NCBI GenBank assembly: GCA_036250225.1
Contig: JAPZLL010000029.1
Span: forward strand, 248,001 to 312,000
Origin: Cercophora sp. LCS_1
Taxonomy: Eukaryota; Ascomycota; Sordariomycetes; Sordariales; Lasiosphaeriaceae
Direction: 5' to 3'
DNA length: 64,000 bases
The stretch's first letter is position 1. Each line of letters opens with the position of its first letter. The notes beneath the pieces are model-generated. The model had not been told where the DNA came from, made no database searches, and saw nothing but the letters and a program-made list of their open reading frames with translations. Positions 57,428-64,000 of the stretch are shown here, in pieces. The translations under genes and the position numbers were made by a program.

Positions 57428-58976
57428 ATGGGCATCGACGACCTCCTCTCCTTCGACGCGCCTCTCTACACCACCAAAATCCGCTCCCTCTCCACGCCCG
57501 ACCTCCAAGCCCGTGAAATAACCAAAACTCGACAATTCCTCTCAGGCTCATGCACCGCAGGGCTCGGCCTCGGTACCGCAGCCGCAACGGGTGGTATCAG
57601 CCTCGGCTTCACCGCGCTCGCGGGTCGGAACATGCAAATCGCCATGGCTAAGCTGGAAATTATCAAGGCCGAGCTTGCACGACGTGGTGTGCCGACGCGT
57701 GATAAGCTGAGCACGGGCGATATTGTTGTTCCGGCTGTGGGAGGCGTCGTTGGCATGGTTGTTGGAGCGGGTGTGGAGGGCGAGATGGTGGAAGACCATG
57801 GGATCGGGGAGGCAATTGGGCCTACGGCTGGGGAGATTGTGGCCGCGAATGTTGTCGGGGGTAGGGTTGCGGCCGGGGTGAGGTGGGCTGTTGAGCAGGG
57901 GGGGGAGGATAAGGCGAGGGAATGGTTCGGATGTGCGAGGTTGGGTGGAGCGGGATTGGAGAGGAACAGGGTTTGGTGTGATGAGTGTAGGAAGGTTATA
58001 AAGGGGTTGTACGCTCGTAAGTTCCCTCAGGCGTTGATGGTAATGAGGCTGACGGGACAGATCAGATTGCTGTCAGTGCGATGACCAGTGGGATCTTTGC
58101 ATGGAATGTGTCAGGAAGAGAGAGGGTTCGATGTGTAAGTCGAAGGATGGGACCCATCATGTTGTGTTTCGCCAGATTGCAGTGTATGGGTACTGTGATC
58201 AGGAGATGGCCGTGAGAGATATCGAGGTCAAGAGGAAGGGAGGAAGTCTTGCTTGCGGGCATTGTAAAACTTCCATCACCCAGGGCAGGGCCTACGGTCA
58301 GTTCACACCCCTGGGTTCGAGAGGCATGAACTAACCGACGGCAGTGTGCAAAAATTGCCCAGTGGGAGACAGCCCGTTCAGTCTTTGCATCAACTGCTAC
58401 CACGCGGGAGAGACCTGCCCGTCACCCGAGAAGCACAGGCTATTCGTCTTTCTCGCGGCAAGAATGCCTCAGCAAGGCAACGTCTCACCATACGAAAGGA
58501 GCCACGGGACGGCGACGCCGGGCTGCGATAAGTGCGGGAAGTCGATACGACAGGGAGCATACTACCGTGAGTTCCCAACTCGGCCGATATTACGCCGCTA
58601 ACATGTACCAGAATGTGACCAAGATGGTTGCAGGCAGTCTGGTCACAGTTATTTCGACCTGTGTCATGCTTGCTACGAGACCGGCGACGGATGCAACAAT
58701 ACCTCGCACCAGTTGACCCAGTATTTTGCATACCGACCCAAGCCAGACAACCAACCGAGCTATCGTATGGGGAGCAGAGACTGTGACAACTGTTCTGAGA
58801 CGATTCGAGACGACGAGTACTACCGTAAGTCGATCGCGAGTAGAAAATCCTTATGCTGACATTCGGTAGACTGCAGAGGCTGCAACAATAACAACTTCGA
58901 CCTCTGCATGGCTTGCTACTTTACAGGACACGGCTGTAAGGATAAGAACCACAAACTGGTCAAAATGTCACAATAG
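57428..58976 (+). CDS. multi-ZZ-type zinc-finger protein with glycine-rich membrane-like N-terminus
   Basis: Five exons (57428-58016, 58066-58296, 58345-58566, 58612-58824, 58870-58976) give 453 aa. Residues 30-140 contain two Gly/Ala-rich hydrophobic stretches (AGLGLGTAAATGGISLGFTA and VVPAVGGVVGMVVGAG). The rest is four ZZ-like zinc-binding modules: CDECRKVIKGLYA with CDDQWDLCMECV; CGHCKTSITQGRAYG with FSLCINCYHAG; CDKCGKSIRQGAYY with FDLCHACYETG; CDNCSETIRDDEYYH with FDLCMACYFTG. Every intron interrupts a module soon after its first Cys pair and leaves one base of the split codon, so the modules look like exon-duplicated units. ZZ domains bind N-terminal tails or SUMO and ubiquitin-like partners. 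The cellular role is unknown. Confidence 0.78.
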
Positions 58977-59040
58977 CACTCCACTATTCCCAACACGATA
59001 CCTATTAACCTACCTTACTAATGAACCCGACCTTGACGAA

Positions 59041-60709
59041 TCATGACTTCCTCCTCACCCTCACCCTCAAGTCCCTGTCCGGTCGAAACATGGCCATCCC
59101 CATCGCATTCTCTGCCCTTCTCTCCGAAGGCGTCTTACCATCTAACAAGGTCCAGCCAACGACCTCAACGTCAAAATGGACCAAGAAATGCGCCAATGTC
59201 GCAATGATCTCCTGCCTCGCAAAGTTCCTCCCCGGGCAAATCCCGATCCCGCCGCCATACGGAATGAAATACGCACTCCTCTTATCCCAGAGCCCGAACA
59301 CCGCCTTCCCATTCTCCTCCCTCAAATGCCTCCTCGGCCAAAACTCAGTCACATCGTGTCCCTCAACGTCCCACACCTTGGCGTAATGCGAAATGGGCGT
59401 AGGCGCCTGCACCATCGACCCCTTTCGTATCTTGAACCCATTAATCTTGGTATCTCTTACAGCATTCCTCGAAACCGGAAACCCAGACCGCAACCTCAAG
59501 GTTTCGGTATAAACTGCCTGCAGAAACGGCATCGTCACCAGTTTCTGCACATCGAAATGCCCATCCTCGACAACACACGCCTCCGCCTCGCGTGTCAAAA
59601 TCGCCACAAGCTCCGGATCAGACGACGTCAAACTATCCATAACCGCCCACGCCGACGCAGGCACAGAATTGGAATTCTGGTTGGAGAGCTGCACGGCGCT
59701 GGCGCCAGCAATGGTTTGGATATCGAACCCGTCATCGATCAGCCACCGGACCAAAGCACGGATGAGTCGCCCACCGAGGACAGGTTCCCAGAGCACGTCC
59801 TTGTTGGCCTCCCAGTCGTAGCTCTCCAGCGCGTCCCGGAAATAGGCACGCGTTACGGCCATGTACTTGTCCCAGGCGCGGTGGTGTTGGGCGTTGATCC
59901 CGGTCCACCGGGGTGGGCCGAACGTGAGGGGCATCAAGGCCATTTCGAAGCCCTCCATCAGTTCGAGGTAACCGGGGTTTTTGTCGAGGATGGAATCACC
60001 GTGCAGGGCACGCGCGGCGGCTTCGGTTTGGTGGTGTCGGAAAAAGTCCCAGAGAGGGATTTCGTGCCATTTGCCGGGAGCGAACAGGGTGTTAATGGTT
60101 CTGGTGAAGTTGTCCAGGTACATGGCTGTCAGTTCGTTGGTTGGCTTGGTGCGGAGGAGGTGGTCGGCAAAGGTCTGTCCCCATGGGAAGAAGAAGCGGT
60201 GGTGGTGTTCGGTTCCGGGGAGGGGATCCTTTCCGCGGCCGGAGCGGTCGTTGTCGAGGACGGCGATGTCTTTGGCTGTGGGACCCAACATCGCTCGACC
60301 TAGTTGGCAGGCAAAGTCGTCGGATGTGAGGCCTGAGTTGTGCCGGAAGACGGGTGCTATGGCGGTTTCACCGGTCACGTAGTAGGCTGTTCGGCCCAGG
60401 AGGCGGAATCGTACGATGTCGGCGTTGAGGGTTTCCATCGTTTTTCTTTGAGGTGAGGTTAGCCTATGAGTTGATGCTTCGTGTGAAGGGTTCTTACTGA
60501 GCTCGCGCCCAGAACTTGATGGGATTAGTCGCCATCTCGATTGTGTTTGAGATGAAGGGGATGGTCTCATCCATCCATGGTGGGCCGCCGTCATCGCGAC
60601 GAAGAAGGCTGTACGATATCAGGAAAAACAGGATGGTCGATCCAATTGTGAGACCGACAGATCCGCCGAGGTCTTCGGGTCGGAATGCTGTAAGATTTGC
60701 GTATGTCAT
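59041..60709 (-). CDS. cytochrome P450 monooxygenase
   Basis: Exons 60709-60498 and 60445-59041 give 538 aa. An N-terminal membrane anchor (VGLTIGSTILFFLISYSLL) is followed by the P450 fold. The K-helix ETLR, the PERF-like segment FWPRRH, and the heme loop FIPYGGGIGICPGRNFAR with the thiolate Cys are all visible. The overall pattern (long F-G region, GGGxGxCPGR) is of the E-class IV group, resembling CYP7/CYP8-like fungal enzymes that act on steroids or lipids. Substrate cannot be inferred; no other secondary-metabolism gene is adjacent. The splice CA|A recreates FWARAQKTMETLNAD. Confidence 0.9.
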
Positions 60710-61447
60710 CTTGTTGGTGTTTGTTTTCGAGGTGTAAAAGCATAGTGTGAGAATGAGAATGAGAATGTGATTGGGGTGGCATCTCCAAATTGCCAGGTAT
60801 GAGTGATTTCATTTCGAAAACCCCGCTCCCGACGATAATGCAGTCTTGGTATGGGAGCTTTGGGACCTCATTGGACCGGAAGCTCCAGGGTTGCTTCCAG
60901 CCCCTGGTTCGTGCTAGGCAGTACCCTGCATGTGACCATGACATTCACGGCAATCGCTTCGGGGGCTATTGGTGCCATGCAGGTGTCAGGCCACAGGGCT
61001 TAGCACATGGGTCCTGCCCCTGGGGAAGTGAGCTGTCACAATACCCAGTACGGAGTATCATTGCAGGCATTCTTCTGATTAGATCAAGACAGCGAATAGT
61101 GAATGTCAGCAAGAAATTCCCTCCGACTCGATGGTCGATGCGGAAGGATTCTGAACCTTGGTCCGAGGACCCAAGTCTACCTACTTGATACTTCAAAGGT
61201 TATTAGAAACAAATCAACATGGCAACGCATAAGACGCAATTACAGTCTCTCGAATATTGAAGCCGCGATTTAAGGTGAGGCCAGGGGAAGGGTGTAACGA
61301 CGGCACAAGTCATTCAACATGGAGCTTTAACGGGACAGACAGTGTCAGGAGCACTGAAGATCAACCGAAACAGCCTGGCAGACTGAATCAGTGCGAAATC
61401 ACGCACCACGCCATGAACAAGAGAGCAGTCTATTGAACTAAAGTAAT
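60710..61447. other. intergenic
   Basis: Upstream of the P450 gene and downstream of the LVIVD-repeat gene. No gene seen; the leader near 60740-60765 has a short GAGAAT repeat. Confidence 0.5.
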
Positions 61448-62828
61448 CTAGCCGGTGTACTTGAGCACAAAGATACCACGCTCAATGCTGTTCAGCAGAA
61501 TGTGACCCGACTTGAAGAAGGGATAGACCGACCAAGTACCGGTGAACTCAGCCTTGCCACCAACCGAGTCATCCTCAGGGTAGCAGTCAAAGTAGCCAAC
61601 CTCCTTGATGCCCTTGCCGGTGGGATCCGACGGGATACTAGTGACATCGATGATTCTAAGACCGGAGCCGTAGTTGGCCTGATAGCTCAAACCCTTGTGT
61701 ACGTACTGGTTGTGGTCGATGGCCTTCTCGGGGCTCTGGTAGGTGCCGGTGAAGACGGGCTTTGTCAGGTCGGCGATATTGACAATGTAAGTCGTCGTGC
61801 GCTGGTTAGCGGCCACGCCCTTCTTGTTCTGCTCATCCAGCTCGTCATCCAACAGGAGGAAGCGCATCTGCTCGTCGGCCAACCAGCCCTGGTGCGTGTA
61901 CGACACGCCGTTGTAGCTGGTGCTGCTGAGGGTGACCGGGCTGCTCTTGGAGGTGACGTCGACAATATCGAGCGTGTCCTCGTTGAAGTTGAAGCAGATC
62001 TCGCGGTTGGTGTAGCGCGTGTCGGGGCCCTTGTAGGTGACGCACTGCGCGTCGTGGACGTAGCCGCCGGCCGACAGACAGCCGGGCGTGCGGGGCGAGG
62101 CCGGGTTGGACACATCGACCATGAAGAGGCCGCCGCGGCAGCCGGCAGCCGTGCCGGTGCCGACGGCGTAGATCATGTTGGTCTCCTCGTGGGCCACGAT
62201 GTTGTGTGAGTTGCCGAAGCCGCGGTACAGTGTGATGTCGGATGACGTGCTGAACGTCTTGGCGGTAGTGAGAGTGAGCAGTTTCTTCATGTCGAAGATC
62301 TGGAGCCCGTGGTTGCTCGACTCGGCGCCGATGTACACGAAATCACCAATCACCTTCATGTCTCTCCACGAAGACGAGGTCGTCTGCGTCGGAAGCCGGC
62401 CCCAGTACTTGAGAGAGCCATCGGCGAGGATCTCGACAAAGGCAGTGCCGTCGGTCTGCCCGACAGCGCCAAACTCGCGACCGGTCGAAGATGTCCAACC
62501 CCCTGAAACTGTTATTAGAGGAACTCTGAAATCAGGGTTCGGGACCCGATCACGCACAAACATCGTTGCCCTTGCGGGTGGACGATCCCATGTCCTGGTG
62601 ACGCAAAAATGACACCAAGTCGACGTTGTTGCACTTGTACTCGCCGGCCTTGCCGTTGACGCAGGCGGTGGTGTCGGCAAGGGCCTGGTAGCGGTCGACG
62701 TCAAAGACACCGGCCTCGGACTGGGCAGACCAGGTGGCGAGCTTGAGTTCCCGGAGCTCAGCCATGGAGGCGGCGGCCGCCTTCCCCTGGAGGAGGGCGG
62801 CAGCGACAAGGGTGGGAGAAAGTTTCAT
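61448..62828 (-). CDS. secreted LVIVD-repeat (choice-of-anchor B type) beta-propeller protein
   Basis: Exons 62828-62558 and 62502-61448 give 441 aa. The N-terminus MKLSPTLVAAALLQGKAAAA looks like a signal peptide. The body has repeated propeller blades with LVIVD-type strands (GDFVYIGAESSNHGLQIFDM, GGLFMVDVSNPASPRTPG, NFNEDTLDIVDVTSKSSPVT, TTTYIVNIADLTKPVFTGTY, GSGLRIIDVTSIPSDP). The exact splice (GTTT|gtgcgt ... cag|GGGG) recreates NDVWGWTSSTGREFG, the usual family start of the propeller. Members are secreted or surface proteins of unknown function in fungi and bacteria; no catalytic residues are known. Confidence 0.85.
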
Positions 62829-63509
62829 TGTGAAAGACCGTGGACAACCGTTGGGGCTGTTGCTTCAACAACTCGCCATCAAGATTTGTCTCCCATCGTC
62901 TACTTATACTTAACTGTCACTCTCTACGGACTTGCAACTATCGTCGCGGTCGTGTGGTAGTCCCGTGGGCTTGCGTTATCTTTGCGTGCGGCGTTTATCG
63001 TGAATCTGGAAGGTCACTGCCCCGAAGATGGGGAAAACTAACAGACATCTTGGACAAACAGTCACCATGTTGACGGCCGTTAGGATGCGACTGTGCCATT
63101 TGATCCTCATGGAGAAGGCGTCGTGAGCACAGATGAGGAAGACCAGTCAGAGATGCCGTCAGAGCCGGCTTGGGTCGGAATAGAGCCAGGTCGTGGGCAT
63201 CGGCCAAGAAAAATAAACAACACCGGCCCTCGCTCGTGAAGCTTCGCACAAGATGTCCTGCCAAATCGGGACGTGGGGCGTCGATCTGATTGCCTCGGGC
63301 TCCCAATGCACAGCCGGGCTGCAGTCCCAAGACGGCAGGTCCTCACGGATCGACTCGGCGCGCCTGCATGTGGAGATCTTGGCATCACCACTGCCGCCGC
63401 GATATGACGCGATCCGGTATTTGCTTGTCGATGAACACCAGGATTAATTACAGCAAGGCCGATTCCATTACCACAAAGCTTGTATAAACATCTCCAGGCA
63501 ATGCACAAC
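62829..63509. other. intergenic
   Basis: Upstream region of the LVIVD-repeat gene and the 3' region of the partial transporter gene. No gene seen. Confidence 0.5.
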
Positions 63510-64000
63510 TTACACAATGCCCTTGGCCTCCTTCTCCTTGACTCCCTCTTCATCCGACACCTGTGGCGCAACCTCGGTCCCCTCAAGCACTTCCTCTTCC
63601 TCCTCCATCAACACATTCTCCCTAGCCCCCGGCATGGGAAACACCTTGCAGATAATCCAATAAATCCCACCACCCAAAATCAAGCCAACAAAATATGTGA
63701 GCTAGTAAATCCTCGTCCAGCCCTCATCAACAGGGTCCATCGTAAACGCAGCAATGAAACCCGGCATGCTGGGCCAAAACGCCAGGCAAAACGCCACGAT
63801 AGCCCTCCAGTTGACGCCAGCAGTGAACCAGTAAACACCGCCAGGCTTGTACAAGTCCGGCACAATCAGTCTCTGCCTCCGCACAACCCAGTAATCCGCG
63901 CAAAGGACTCCAGTCATGGGCGCAATGAAGACACCAAAACTGTTGAGCACCGACAAGAACGCCTGCGCCTGTGACAGGAACCGCCACGGCTGAATGATAG
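63510..64000 (-). CDS. NCS1-family transporter, partial, with in-frame stop
   Basis: This is the C-terminal part only; the 5' end lies beyond the window. IIQPWRFLSQAQAFLSVLNS, GVFIAPMTGVLCADYWVVRR and the Gly/Trp-rich segment YKPGGVYWFTAGVNWRAIVA are typical of NCS1 uracil/allantoin/uridine permeases (FUR-type). After DEGWTRIY the frame reads TAG (63702-63704). The same frame then continues for 63 codons with the expected last helix (LTYFVGLILGGGIYWIICKV) and an acidic cytosolic tail (VLMEEEEEVLEGTEV) to TAA at 63510. No intron can remove the stop. It is therefore a nonsense mutation, a sequence error or, less likely, a readthrough site. A protein stopping at TAG would lack its last membrane segment. 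Confidence 0.75.

Noticed and set aside
63690..63720. TTTACTAG as a splice acceptor removing the stop in the NCS1 gene
   Set aside because: No donor at a workable distance exists, and family members have no gap at this position.

Overview
The window reads as nuclear DNA of a filamentous ascomycete, most likely a plant-biomass-degrading Sordariomycete of the Sordariales/Chaetomiaceae type. The reasons are dense GC-rich genes, introns of about 45-120 nt, PTH11/rhodopsin-like receptors, a Zn2Cys6 regulator, and a secreted lignocellulolytic repertoire: laccase, AA9 LPMO, GH2, GH115, GH7 and a secreted lactonase. No bacterial, viral or complete transposon sequence was recognised. Gene models were spliced by hand; each coding exon set sums to whole codons, but no transcript evidence was available.

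Layout. 1-3.4 kb: an 8-exon ascomycete laccase. 3.8-7.0 kb: three small probably nuclear genes: a minus-strand protein whose C-terminus repeats the SUMO consensus psi-K-x-E six times, a minus-strand protein with a basic/acidic NLS-like tail, and a plus-strand H3-type histone-fold protein whose N-terminal tail is replaced by a lysine-free Ser/Thr/Glu-rich segment. 8.8-11.8 kb: an oligopeptide (OPT) transporter. 11.8-19.0 kb: 7 kb with no gene I can support. 19-20.4 kb: a rhodopsin/PTH11-like membrane protein. 20.9-24.5 kb: a hybrid histidine kinase (GAF, HisKA, HATPase, receiver). 25.3-28.0 kb: a secreted GH2 enzyme. 28.5-30.0 kb: a second rhodopsin-like protein, divergent from a Zn2Cys6 regulator (31.0-32.9 kb), which converges on an AA9 LPMO (32.9-33.8 kb). 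34.5-35.6 kb: an SDR-type reductase.

36.6-44.1 kb is a decayed accessory segment. A two-lobed kinase-like gene is broken by three one-base losses in G runs. Next to it a TPR gene is broken by a 7-bp tandem duplication and a further one-base loss. An unrecognised pseudogene with three internal stops follows; an intact secreted SMP-30-type lactonase sits between them. 44.9-54.5 kb returns to secreted functions: a small secreted protein, a GH115 alpha-glucuronidase, a secreted M28 aminopeptidase and a GH7 cellobiohydrolase. 57.4-63 kb holds a multi-ZZ-finger protein, a cytochrome P450 and a secreted LVIVD-repeat protein. The right edge cuts an NCS1 transporter gene that carries an in-frame stop 63 codons before its expected end.

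How the genes work together. LPMO, cellobiohydrolase, alpha-glucuronidase, GH2 enzyme and lactonase form a plausible lignocellulose set, and GGCTAA hexamers upstream of three of them fit XlnR/XYR1-type control (weak evidence). The strongest candidate for something undescribed is the tail-swapped H3-like histone at 6.4-7.0 kb with its two nuclear-looking neighbours. The second is the decayed kinase/TPR pair, which resembles fungal allorecognition or NLR-type loci.
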